Of a stretch of DNA of 41,910 bases, positions 24,271 through 31,402 are shown piece after piece. How positions within the stretch are numbered: position 1 is the stretch's first letter; every line of letters starts with the position of its first letter. The translations under genes and the position numbers were made by a program. Source of the stretch: Bacteroidaceae bacterium (lineage in GTDB: Bacteria > Bacteroidota > Bacteroidia > Bacteroidales > Bacteroidaceae); assembly GCA_024401055.1 (NCBI GenBank), contig JAKSLT010000016.1, positions 1 through 41,910 on the forward strand. The letters run 5' to 3'. Below the pieces are notes generated by a model. The model ran no database searches. It worked only from the letters and a program-made list of their open reading frames with translations, and had not been told where the DNA came from.

Positions 24271-26292
24271 ATGAAAAACAACAAAGAAATACTCAATCGC
24301 GCCGCCGACAACATTCGTGTGTTGGCTGCCAGCATGGTGGAGCGTGCCAAGAGTGGCCATCCCGGTGGCGCTATGGGCGGTGCCGACTTCATCAACGTGC
24401 TCTTTTCCGAATTTCTCACGTATGACCCCGATGATGCCGCATGGCCCTGCCGGGACCGCTTCTTCCTCGACCCCGGCCACATGTCGCCCATGCTCTATTC
24501 CCAGCTGGCCTTGATAGGCCGCTTTAGCCTTGATGAGCTGAAGCAGTTCCGCCAGTGGGGCTCGCCTACTCCGGGACATCCAGAGCGCCAGGTGGAGCGC
24601 GGCATTGAAAATACCAGCGGGCCGCTCGGCCAAGGACATGTGTATGCCGTAGGTGCAGCCATCGCGGCGAAGGCTCTCTATGCCCGCACGGGAAATCCGG
24701 GATTTCTGCGCGAGAAAGTGTATGCCTATATATCCGACGGGGGAGTACAGGAGGAAATATCTCAAGGCGCAGGGCGTCTGGCCGGTCATCTGGGCCTGAA
24801 TAACCTTATCATGTTCTATGATTCCAACGAAATACAACTTTCTACAGAGACCGCCGAGGTCTTCAGTGAGGACACGGGGCAGAAGTACCGTGCTTGGAAT
24901 TGGAATGTCATAGAAATCGACGGCAACGACTGCGAGCAAATTCGCGAGGCTCTTTCGGATGCCCGCCGGGAGACTTGCCGCCCCACGCTCATCATAGGCC
25001 ATTGCGTGATGGGCAAGGGCGCTCTTCGGGCTGACGGCACCAGCTACGAACGTTGCTGTGCCACTCACGGCGCTCCCTTGGGCGGTGATGCTTATGCCAA
25101 CACTGTCAGGAACCTCGGTGGCTCGCTTGATGAACCTTTCTGCATCTGGCCCGACGTCGCCCAGCTCTATGCCGCACGGGCAGAGGAACTGCGCGATGAG
25201 GTGAAAGCTTTGCGCTCGGAGGAGCAGACTTGGGCAGAAACTCATCAGGAGAAAGCCTCTCTGCTGTCCGATTGGCTGGCAGGTCGCCTGCCCGACATTC
25301 CCTGGCAGGATTTGCAGCAGAAACCCAATCAGGCCACACGTGCCGCTTCGTCAGCTTGCCTGCAGATGCTGGCCCAGCATGTGCCCAATATGATAGTGAG
25401 CAGTGCCGACCTCTGCAATTCCGACAAGACGGACGGCTTCCTGAAAGGCGGCGCGGCCGTGATAAATCGCGACGACTTCAGCGGCGGATTTCTGCAGGCC
25501 GGCGTGAGTGAACTCACGATGGCTTGTGTGTGCATCGGCATGATGCTCCACGGCGGCATAATCACGGCTATGGGCACGTTCTTCGTCTTCTCCGATTACA
25601 TGAAGCCCGCCGTCCGTATGGCTGCCTTGATGAAAGTGCCTGTGAAGTTCGTCTGGACGCACGATGCCTTCCGCGTGGGAGAAGACGGCCCCACTCATGA
25701 ACCCGTAGAGCAGGAAGCCCAAATCCGCCTCATGGAGAAACTCCGCAATCATGCCGGAGAGGACAGCGTGAGGGTGTTCCGCCCCTGCGACGTCCACGAC
25801 ACTACGGAGTGCTGGCGCCTCGCCATGGAAAACAACGCCACCCCCACTGCCCTCATCCTCTCCCGCCAGAACCTTACGGACATGCCGGAGGGCACGAAAT
25901 ACCTCACGGAAAAAGGTGCCTACGAAGTGGTTCACAGTGATGCCCCCGACGTGATACTCGTTGGCAGTGGCTCTGAAGTGGGAACCCTGGTCGGCGCCGC
26001 CGCACTGCTGAAGGTTGAAGGCGTGGAGAGCCGTGTTGTGAGCTGCGTCAGCGAGGGACTCTTCAGACGGCAGGACGCAGACTATCAGGAGACCCTCTTG
26101 CCGCGCGATGCCCGCATCTTCGGCCTCACTGCCGGCTTGCCCGTCACCCTTCTCGGCCTTGTGGGCGCGCATGGCCATATATATGGTATGGAGTCCTTCG
26201 GTTTCAGCGCCCCGTACAAAGTGCTGGACGAGAAACTTGGCTTCACGCCCGAGCATATCGCCGAAGAAATCAAGAAGTACCTCAAGGCATAA
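24271..26292 (+). CDS. tkt: Transketolase
   Basis: This 673-residue enzyme has the transketolase signature ERAKSGHPGGAMGGADF (about 24-40), the GPLGQGHVYAVGAA loop (about 117-130) and the thiamine-diphosphate/Mg site YISDGGVQEEISQGAGRLAG with YDSNEIQLST. SDGG replaces the common GDG, and I recall the same in other Bacteroides transketolases. The pyrimidine domain (about 355-530) holds SNSDKTDGFL-like and TFFVFSDYMKPAVRMAAL. It moves two-carbon units between sugar phosphates in the non-oxidative pentose phosphate pathway. It is followed after 44 bp by rpiB, which supplies one of its substrates' precursors, so the two are likely co-transcribed. Confidence 0.97.
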   Translation: MKNNKEILNRAADNIRVLAASMVERAKSGHPGGAMGGADFINVLFSEFLTYDPDDAAWPCRDRFFLDPGHMSPMLYSQLALIGRFSLDELKQFRQWGSPTPGHPERQVERGIENTSGPLGQGHVYAVGAAIAAKALYARTGNPGFLREKVYAYISDGGVQEEISQGAGRLAGHLGLNNLIMFYDSNEIQLSTETAEVFSEDTGQKYRAWNWNVIEIDGNDCEQIREALSDARRETCRPTLIIGHCVMGKGALRADGTSYERCCATHGAPLGGDAYANTVRNLGGSLDEPFCIWPDVAQLYAARAEELRDEVKALRSEEQTWAETHQEKASLLSDWLAGRLPDIPWQDLQQKPNQATRAASSACLQMLAQHVPNMIVSSADLCNSDKTDGFLKGGAAVINRDDFSGGFLQAGVSELTMACVCIGMMLHGGIITAMGTFFVFSDYMKPAVRMAALMKVPVKFVWTHDAFRVGEDGPTHEPVEQEAQIRLMEKLRNHAGEDSVRVFRPCDVHDTTECWRLAMENNATPTALILSRQNLTDMPEGTKYLTEKGAYEVVHSDAPDVILVGSGSEVGTLVGAAALLKVEGVESRVVSCVSEGLFRRQDADYQETLLPRDARIFGLTAGLPVTLLGLVGAHGHIYGMESFGFSAPYKVLDEKLGFTPEHIAEEIKKYLKA

Positions 26293-26336
26293 CCCCGTCT
26301 CGGCATAAGAACACAATCATTAACATACAAGCGAAA

Positions 26337-26774
26337 ATGACAGGCTTAGCAAGCGACCATGCAGGGTACGCCCTGAAAACCTACGTTAAAGAATATCTTG
26401 CAAGCATAGGAGAGGAATATATGGACTACGGCTGCCCTTCAGAAGAGAGCTGTGACTATCCCGACTATGCCCATGCGCTGGCCGACGGTCTGGCCAGAGG
26501 CGAGTGTCAGCGCGGCATTGCCATCTGCGGCAGTGGCGAGGGTATCTCCATCGCGCTCAACAAGCATCAGCACGTCCGTGCCGCACTTGTCTGGCGCCCG
26601 GATATCGCACGTCTTTCCCGACAGCATAACGACGCCAACGTACTCGTCATGCCGGGACGCTTCATAACTCAGGACGAAGCGCGCGAAATCATGTCGGAAT
26701 TCCTTTCAACGCCGTTTGAAGGTGGCAGACATCTGCGGCGAATAGAAAAAATACCCGTAAAAGTGAAAAAATAA
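26337..26774 (+). CDS. rpiB: Ribose-5-phosphate isomerase B
   Basis: The 145-residue protein opens with GLASDHAGYALKTYV (phosphate/substrate-binding Asp-His), has DYGCPSEESCDYPDYAHALA, and carries the catalytic Cys in AICGSGEGISIALNKHQHVR, where the active-site loop is CGSG as in Bacteroidales RpiB. The HNDANVLVMPGRF block and the final basic helix follow. It interconverts ribose-5-phosphate and ribulose-5-phosphate. Together with the adjacent tkt it forms a compact non-oxidative pentose phosphate unit. The ATG at 26337 lies 44 bp after tkt and no promoter is evident between them. Confidence 0.95.
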   Translation: MTGLASDHAGYALKTYVKEYLASIGEEYMDYGCPSEESCDYPDYAHALADGLARGECQRGIAICGSGEGISIALNKHQHVRAALVWRPDIARLSRQHNDANVLVMPGRFITQDEAREIMSEFLSTPFEGGRHLRRIEKIPVKVKK

Positions 26775-26807
26775 CGGCCAAACTGTTTATATTCTAATAT
26801 TTTTTTG

Positions 26808-26815
26808 TACTTTTG
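26808..26815 (+). promoter_or_regulatory. Predicted HU promoter -7 box
   Basis: TACTTTTG matches the Bacteroidetes -7 consensus TAnnTTTG exactly and is followed by GCATCCGCA, a common initiation context. The upstream -33 element is weak (GTTTA at about 26785-26789, 18 bp away). It lies 35 bp before the HU start and would drive HU, the small basic protein and RNase G. Confidence 0.6.
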
Positions 26816-26850
26816 CATCCGCATATTCAAAAATTCTAAAACTTAATACA

Positions 26851-27123
26851 ATGACAAAAGCAGAAATCGTAAAAGAAATTGCCAAAGAGACTGGCATTGA
26901 AAGCACCGCCGTACTCTCCGTTGTAGAGTCCTTCATGGGCACTGTAAAGAATCACATGATTGCTGGCGAGAACGTCTATCTCCGTGGCTTCGGTAGCTTC
27001 ATCCTCAAAAAGCGCGCTAAGAAGACCGCTCGCAATATCAGCAAGAACATCACCATTGAGATTCCCGAGCACAACATTCCCGCTTTCAAGCCTTCGAAGA
27101 GCTTCTCCAGCAAAGTGAAGTAA
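26851..27123 (+). CDS. hup: HU/IHF family nucleoid DNA-binding protein
   Basis: The 90-residue protein has the HU fold: helices MTKAEIVKEIAKETGI and AVLSVVESFMGTVKNHMI, then GENVYLRGFGSFILKKRAKK (the beta-arm entry with the conserved GFGSF) and the C-terminal PAFKPSKSF (Pro-containing arm tip region and helix). It binds and bends DNA as a dimer with little sequence preference. It is followed after 66 bp by the small basic protein and then RNase G, an order I recall as conserved in Bacteroidales. Its GFGSF-type sequence and short basic tail are normal. Confidence 0.95.
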   Translation: MTKAEIVKEIAKETGIESTAVLSVVESFMGTVKNHMIAGENVYLRGFGSFILKKRAKKTARNISKNITIEIPEHNIPAFKPSKSFSSKVK

Positions 27124-27189
27124 GCTATTACCCATAGCTTTTCCCACTAACATATCATAATACATACCATAATTATTTAATCAAGCATC

Positions 27190-27279
27190 ATGCCTAACGG
27201 TAAAAAGCACAAGCGTCACAAGATGTCGACGCACAAGCGCAAAAAACGTCTGCGCAAGAATCGTCACAAGAGCAAGTAA
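27190..27279 (+). CDS. 29-residue very basic ribosomal-type protein (AURKAIP1/COX24-like)
   Basis: This ORF of 29 codons begins MPNGKKHKRHKMSTHKRKK and ends RLRKNRHKSK; about two thirds of residues are Lys, Arg or His. It is the short Bacteroidales protein usually annotated with an AURKAIP1/COX24 domain, related to the C-terminus of the mitochondrial small-subunit protein mS38, so a role as a small ribosomal protein is likely. The family assignment is from memory of the pattern, not a search. It lies between HU and RNase G, 27 bp before the latter, and shares their promoter. Such a short gene is easy to miss in automatic annotation. Confidence 0.85.
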   Translation: MPNGKKHKRHKMSTHKRKKRLRKNRHKSK

Positions 27280-27306
27280 GCTCCCGACCTTTAGCACTAT
27301 TCTACT

Positions 27307-28908
27307 ATGACGAGCGAACTCATTGTAGATGTGGCTCACGACAAAGTGTCCATCGCCCTCCTGGAAGACAAGCGACTCGCAGAATTCCAACAAGAAGGGC
27401 GCATGGCTCATTTTGCCGTGGGAAACATTTATCTCGCCAGGGTGAAGAAAATCATGCCTGGCCTCAACGCTTGTTTTGTGAACGTAGGAAGCGAACGCGA
27501 CGCCTTCCTGCATTATCTCGACCTCGGCTTCCACTGGCCGTGGATGGAAAAGTATTATTCCCATACCCTCTCCAAGCGGCGCTACCAGACTTTGCAACAG
27601 GTGCCGCGCAGTGAGGACGAGTGTGGGAAGGATGGCCATATCCAGAACGTACTCAAGGCACAGCAGCAAATGCTCGTGCAAATCGTCAAGGAGCCTATCT
27701 CCACGAAAGGCCCCCGCTTGACGTGCGAAATAAGCTTCGCCGGAAGATTTCTCGTCCTCATGCCGTTCAACGATAAGGTGAACGTAAGCACGAAAATAGT
27801 CAGCCGCTCCGAAAGGGCGCGCCTGAAGCAAATCGTGCAGGGACTGAAGCCCAAGAATGTGGGCATAATCATCCGTACCGTGGCAGAAGGCTGCGCGGCC
27901 GCCGATCTGGAACAAGAAATTAACCTCCTCTATCAGCGCTGGGAGAATACCATGAAGAAGGCCGTGCAGTCGGCCTCGTCCGAAAAGCCCACGATGGTTT
28001 ATGAGGAGACGAGCAGGGCAGTGGGCCTGCTTCGCGACATTTTCAATCCCAGTTTTGAGAACATCTACGTCAACGACGCTGACATCTACAGGGAAATAGC
28101 CGACTATGTGGGCCAGATTGCCCCCGACTGTCGCAACCGCGTGAAACACTACACCGGTCAGTTGCCCATCTTCGACAATTTCAACGTCACGCGCCAGATA
28201 GCCGGCTCCTTCGGCCGCATTGTGGGCTATCAGCACGGGGCATACATGTATATTGAGAGCACGGAGGCGATGCACGTCGTGGATATTAACTCCGGCAATC
28301 GCTCAAAGCAGAACGACGAGCAGGAACTCAACGCCCTCGACGTGAACCTCGCTTCCGCCGATGAACTGGCGCGCCAGCTGCGTCTTCGCGATATGGGCGG
28401 CATAATCGTCGTGGACTTTATAGACATGGCCGAGCCCGAGCACCGCCAGGCCCTCTATGAGCGCATGTGCGAGAATATGCAGCGCGACCGTGCCAAGCAC
28501 ACCATACTGCCGCTCTCGAAATTCGGACTCATGCAGATTACGCGTCAGCGCGTACGCCCTGCGATGGAAGTAAAGGTGGAGGAAAGCTGCCCGACGTGCC
28601 ACGGCACCGGCGTAATCAAGAGCGCCCTTCTCTTTACCGACACCCTGGAAAGCAAGGTGGAGCAGGTGACGGAAATGCTTGGCGAGCGCCGCGTCACGTT
28701 GCAGCTTCATCCTTTTGTATATGCCTTCGTGACCAAGGGACTCTGGAGCCTGAAGCGTCGCTGGCAGATGCATTACGGCTGGGGACTGCGCGTAATTCCC
28801 AATCAGCAGCTTTCGTTCCTCCAGTATCGCTTCGTGAAGCGCGACGGCGAGGAAATCGACCTGCATGAGGTGGAAGAACTTCCCCAAGACCCCTGTCGCG
28901 GTCATTAA
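27307..28908 (+). CDS. rng: Ribonuclease G (RNase E/G family)
   Basis: The 533-residue protein has an N-terminal S1-like RNA-binding part (GNIYLARVKKIMPGLNACFV, with the ERDAFLHYLDLG block), an RNase H-like/5' sensor region and the catalytic Mg-binding strands VVDINSGNR and GGIIVVDFIDMA. The Zn-link CPTCHGTG (about 424-431) holds the dimer of dimers. It cuts single-stranded RNA with 5'-end dependence and matures 16S rRNA and mRNAs. It lacks the long C-terminal degradosome scaffold of RNase E. Co-transcription with a ribosomal-type small protein and HU suits a translation/RNA-processing operon. A strong hairpin terminator follows. Confidence 0.95.
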   Translation: MTSELIVDVAHDKVSIALLEDKRLAEFQQEGRMAHFAVGNIYLARVKKIMPGLNACFVNVGSERDAFLHYLDLGFHWPWMEKYYSHTLSKRRYQTLQQVPRSEDECGKDGHIQNVLKAQQQMLVQIVKEPISTKGPRLTCEISFAGRFLVLMPFNDKVNVSTKIVSRSERARLKQIVQGLKPKNVGIIIRTVAEGCAAADLEQEINLLYQRWENTMKKAVQSASSEKPTMVYEETSRAVGLLRDIFNPSFENIYVNDADIYREIADYVGQIAPDCRNRVKHYTGQLPIFDNFNVTRQIAGSFGRIVGYQHGAYMYIESTEAMHVVDINSGNRSKQNDEQELNALDVNLASADELARQLRLRDMGGIIVVDFIDMAEPEHRQALYERMCENMQRDRAKHTILPLSKFGLMQITRQRVRPAMEVKVEESCPTCHGTGVIKSALLFTDTLESKVEQVTEMLGERRVTLQLHPFVYAFVTKGLWSLKRRWQMHYGWGLRVIPNQQLSFLQYRFVKRDGEEIDLHEVEELPQDPCRGH

Positions 28909-28960
28909 AGTCCCGTCGTTTGCGCGGGCAATCCCCTCGTTCACAAAACCTATCACACAT

Positions 28961-28998
28961 AAAAAGCGCGATACCCCTCGAGGGCATCGCGCTTTTTT
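28961..28998. terminator. Bidirectional terminator between rng and the ECF sigma gene
   Basis: A long stem pairs AAAAAGCGCGAT at 28961-28972 with ATCGCGCTTTTT at about 28986-28997 (one internal A/C mismatch next to CCC/GGG) around a 5-base loop. A on the left and T on the right make it usable from both sides: rng ends 52 bp to the left, and the minus-strand sigma gene ends about 120 bp to the right. The rest of the 28909-29119 gap is GC-rich with many small GCCGG-type palindromes but no gene. Confidence 0.85.
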
Positions 28999-29119
28999 AT
29001 TTCAGTGTGCTGTGGACGGTTTTTCCTGTCGGCGGGCGCCGGATGCGCTTCGGCGTGGCCGGTGTTCCGACGCCGGTTTGCCGGGATGGCGGCGCGGCGG
29101 CAGGGTGGGGCAGGGCGGG

Positions 29120-29707
29120 TCAGTCCACGAAGATGTGGGAACTGTTAGCCATTCTGCGCATGTTGATGAGTGCGTAGTGCATGCGGCCCAGGGCGGTGTT
29201 GAGGGGCACGCCCGTCTCGTCGGCAATCTCCTTGAAGGAGAGATCCTGGTATATGCGCATGAACACGACGCGGCGCTGCTCTTCGGGGAGCTTTTCCATG
29301 AGGGCTTTCACGTCCTCGAGAACCTGCTCGTTGATGATTTCCGTCTCGCGGCTGTTGGTGGCGAGCTGCAGGTCGTTGAACAGTGCACCGTCGGTGTCCT
29401 CGTCGGAGGTGGTGGGCATGTTGGCGGCATCGCGGAACTCGTCTAAAATAATATTGTGTGCGATGCGCGTGAGCCAGCCGTAGAATTTGCCCGACTCGGT
29501 GTAGCGTCCTTGGCGGATGGCCATGATTACCTTAACGAACGTCTCCTGAAAGACGTCGTTGGCGTGGTCTTCGTCGTGGACGATGAACTGTATGTAGCTG
29601 AAGAGCCTATCTTTGTATCGGTCAAGTAAAACATCAAAAGCGCAGTCGTTTCCTTCCGCGTACATTTTAACCAACTTCTCGTCGGTCAGTTTCTGGATGT
29701 CGTTCAT
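29120..29707 (-). CDS. ECF-type RNA polymerase sigma factor (sigma-70 family)
   Basis: The 195-residue protein has region 2 (about 20-85: YKDRLFSYIQFIVHDEDHAN, DVFQETFVKV, GWLTRIAHNIILDEFR) and region 4 (about 130-180: PEEQRRVVFMRIYQDLSFKE, then IADETGVPLNTALGRMHYAL, the helix-turn-helix). It should direct RNA polymerase to a specialised promoter set. No anti-sigma gene lies beside it; the upstream neighbour across 1.7 kb is the FAS1-SusCD operon in the opposite direction, so it could control that, but no evidence links them. It has its own consensus promoter. Unlike the other ECF gene of the window it stands alone. Confidence 0.95.
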   Translation of the reverse strand: MNDIQKLTDEKLVKMYAEGNDCAFDVLLDRYKDRLFSYIQFIVHDEDHANDVFQETFVKVIMAIRQGRYTESGKFYGWLTRIAHNIILDEFRDAANMPTTSDEDTDGALFNDLQLATNSRETEIINEQVLEDVKALMEKLPEEQRRVVFMRIYQDLSFKEIADETGVPLNTALGRMHYALINMRRMANSSHIFVD

Positions 29708-29807
29708 TGTAGCTTAATGATTTATGTTAAGCGTAGAGTGTACCGATAGGCTGTAATTTTTGAGGTTAATAATACTTGACTGATGACTTCTTTTTGGAAA
29801 TCGCCGG

Positions 29808-29838
29808 CAAAGTTACGATTTTTTGTGTTACGGACAAA
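29808..29838 (-). promoter_or_regulatory. Predicted promoter of the stand-alone ECF sigma gene
   Basis: On the minus strand TTTG (plus 29835-29838), 19 bp, TAACTTTG (plus 29808-29815): an exact consensus match, identical in both boxes and spacing to the dnaG promoter. The leader is about 95 bases. Confidence 0.8.
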
Positions 29839-29984
29839 ATATTTTGCGTTTTTTTTCGTTGTGCTAAGAATTCCGTGCTGCGTAATGGCCCGTCGGAGGT
29901 GGCAAAAACAGCAGTCGCGCGGCGAATCCGCACTCAGCGCATGCGGCATATTTTTTTGTGACGATATATTACTTGGCACAACAT

Positions 29985-30188
29985 GTTTTTATTTATCAAG
30001 AATTTAAGAATTAAGGAATTTTGTATTGTGTTCTGATAATAAATTTTTAGGAATTATGCAGTGCTGTGCATTGCTGAATTGTTGTCCGCAGGAATTCTGC
30101 TGCATCAAGCAGCTAATTCAAAAGAATTCCAGGCAAGAAGGCTAACGAAATAATTCTTTAATTCTGTAATTCTTGATAAAAATAAATG
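29985..30188. repeat. MITE-like element with ~38-bp terminal inverted repeats
   Basis: The left arm (about 29985-30022) contains TTTATCAAGAATTTAAGAAT and the right arm (about 30149-30188) its near reverse complement, ending TTCTTGATAAAAATAAATG. The interior is AT-rich with GAATT-type repeats and the small hairpin GCTGCATCAAGCAGC (about 30100). No ORF or transposase is inside. Size (about 204 bp) and structure fit a non-autonomous mobile element, but no target duplication could be confirmed. Confidence 0.65.
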
Positions 30189-30344
30189 ACAGATAGGTTT
30201 GTGCCCCAAAATATATCATTGCCATTTTTTTTGAATTTAGCCTTGCGCGTTTGAAAAGTTTTTTGTATCTTTGCAGATGTCGGTTCCCGTTGCGCCTTTC
30301 TTCCCATTCCCTTCACTTTTCCCTCAATATCTTCCCCGGTCTCT

Positions 30345-30407
30345 TCAATCATTTTGCCATTTCGCCCAATCATTTTTCCATTTTCCTCAATCATTTTCCC
30401 ATTTTTC
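30345..30407 (+). repeat. Three 21-bp direct repeats (CAATCATTTT type)
   Basis: CAATCATTTT begins at 30346, 30367 and 30388, each followed by a CCATTT-type block. The period is exactly 21 bp, as in the CTAG arrays, but the unit is different. A -7-like box TATCTTTG (30266-30273) lies upstream without a correctly spaced -33 element. Confidence 0.8.
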
Positions 30408-30415
30408 TCAAAAAT

Positions 30416-30694
30416 ATGTATTACTCTCTCATTTGCGTGTTCGTATGTCTGCCGGGCCTTCCAGGTGTCCGCTTGGGCGCGGTGTGCCGTGGCCTGAAGT
30501 TAGGCGGGGCGGCCAACCTGCATGAAGGCCTCCTGCTGTGCCCCGTGCGTTCCCTTGTCGGAACGGGGGTGGGGGAGGCTGCCGCACTGGCTGACGCAGT
30601 TCCTGCAAATGGAATGAGTGATTTCGCTCGCGGCATCATCCTCCTTGCGGAATGCTGCGCTGATGGGGCCGGTCGGCGACTTTCTCTGCCTTGA
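30416..30694 (+). CDS. Doubtful 92-residue ORF, Cys/Gly/Leu-rich
   Basis: The ORF starts at ATG 30416 and ends at TGA 30694. Its codon use (CTG, GTG, GGC, ATC) is like that of real genes in the window, and residues include many Cys, Gly and Leu (VCRGLKLGGAANLHEGLLLC). No domain, signal peptide or family is recognisable. It is the only gene-like stretch in the otherwise gene-free 29708-31402 region and could be a decayed gene remnant. I would not rely on it. Confidence 0.2.
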   Translation: MYYSLICVFVCLPGLPGVRLGAVCRGLKLGGAANLHEGLLLCPVRSLVGTGVGEAAALADAVPANGMSDFARGIILLAECCADGAGRRLSLP

Positions 30695-30737
30695 AAATCT
30701 TGTGCAAGGCTGTTTCCTGTTTCTCATTCGGTAAGAA

Positions 30738-31007
30738 TTACTTCCCTTTCGCTTTGGACTAGTTCCCATTTAATTCGCACTAGTCCTCTTTTAATTCGCA
30801 CTAGTCCTCTTTTAATTCTCACTAATCCCCTTTTAATTCGCACTAGTCCTGATTTAATTCGCACTAGTCCCCATCTAATTTGAATTAGTCCTGATTTAAT
30901 TTGAATTAGTTCCCATTTAATTTTTCACTACTTCCCTTTTAGTTTTTGGCGAAAGGGAACTAGTGAAAATTAAATCAGGACTAGCGAAAATTAAATCAGG
31001 ACTAGTG
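30738..31007. repeat. 21-bp-phased repeat array 2 (10 forward + 3 reverse cores, CTAG type)
   Basis: Forward units start at 30738, 30759, 30780, 30801, 30822, 30843, 30864, 30885 and 30906 (all 21 bp apart), then 30928 (22 bp). A typical unit is CTAGTCCTCTTTTAATT plus a four-base spacer, often CGCA. Reverse-oriented CTAG cores follow at 30960, 30981 and 31002. At the switch, CACTACTTCCCTTT (30926-30939) pairs with AAAGGGAACTAGTG (about 30952-30964), making a hairpin. More distant relatives (CACTAGTGCCGATTTAAT at 31095) lie just downstream. Unit type and overall layout match array 1 at 4703. Confidence 0.92.
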
Positions 31008-31254
31008 CAAAGCGGTAGCCGTTTGCTGCGGGAGCGGACGGTTTTAGTCGGGATTTAACGCGGCGAAGGCCGTGGCCGTCGGCGAGTGGCGGCGCACTAG
31101 TGCCGATTTAATCCTGCCAAAACGTCCATTTTGATTAAAAAATCGGCCCGCTACTTCCCTTTTGCGGTTTTCGCCTTGTCTGGGGGCTCGGAAGGGGGCC
31201 GCGGAGGAAAAGTAAATCTTAAAAAAACTTAATTATTGACTTTTCTTTGTTAAT

Positions 31255-31289
31255 TTTGTTCGCTAAAGTGAAAAAAATGACTAAATTTG
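31255..31289 (+). promoter_or_regulatory. Predicted promoter of the FAS1-SusCD operon
   Basis: TTTG (31255-31258) is followed after 23 bp by TAAATTTG (31282-31289), matching both boxes, slightly longer than the usual spacing. A second perfect -7 box, TAATTTTG (31251-31258), lies upstream but lacks a good -33 element. The leader would be about 110 bases. No riboswitch or SusR-type operator is recognisable. Confidence 0.55.
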
Positions 31290-31402
31290 CATGCTGAAAA
31301 ATTATAGGAATTGCGCGCGTATATAATGCGCACGGCAAAATACGCCGGAATATCCGTTTGACAACATTTAACAATTCACAACAATATCAACAAATTAACA
31401 GT

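Noticed and set aside
24721-24800. Mutated thiamine-diphosphate motif in transketolase (SDGG instead of GDG)
   Set aside because: I recall the same SDGG in other Bacteroides transketolases, so it is a lineage feature, not a loss of function.
30158-30394. 78-residue minus-strand ORF with a heptad-like peptide repeat (MIEENGK, MIGRNGK, MIEETGE)
   Set aside because: The heptads come from the 3 x 21-bp DNA repeat. The ORF also crosses the end of the MITE-like element, so it is probably not a gene.
30738-31007. Plasmid-type origin iterons
   Set aside because: The 21-bp spacing fits iterons, but no Rep gene, DnaA boxes or AT-rich unwinding segment with 13-mers was found nearby, and the surroundings are chromosomal housekeeping genes. 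It remains a possible analogy only.
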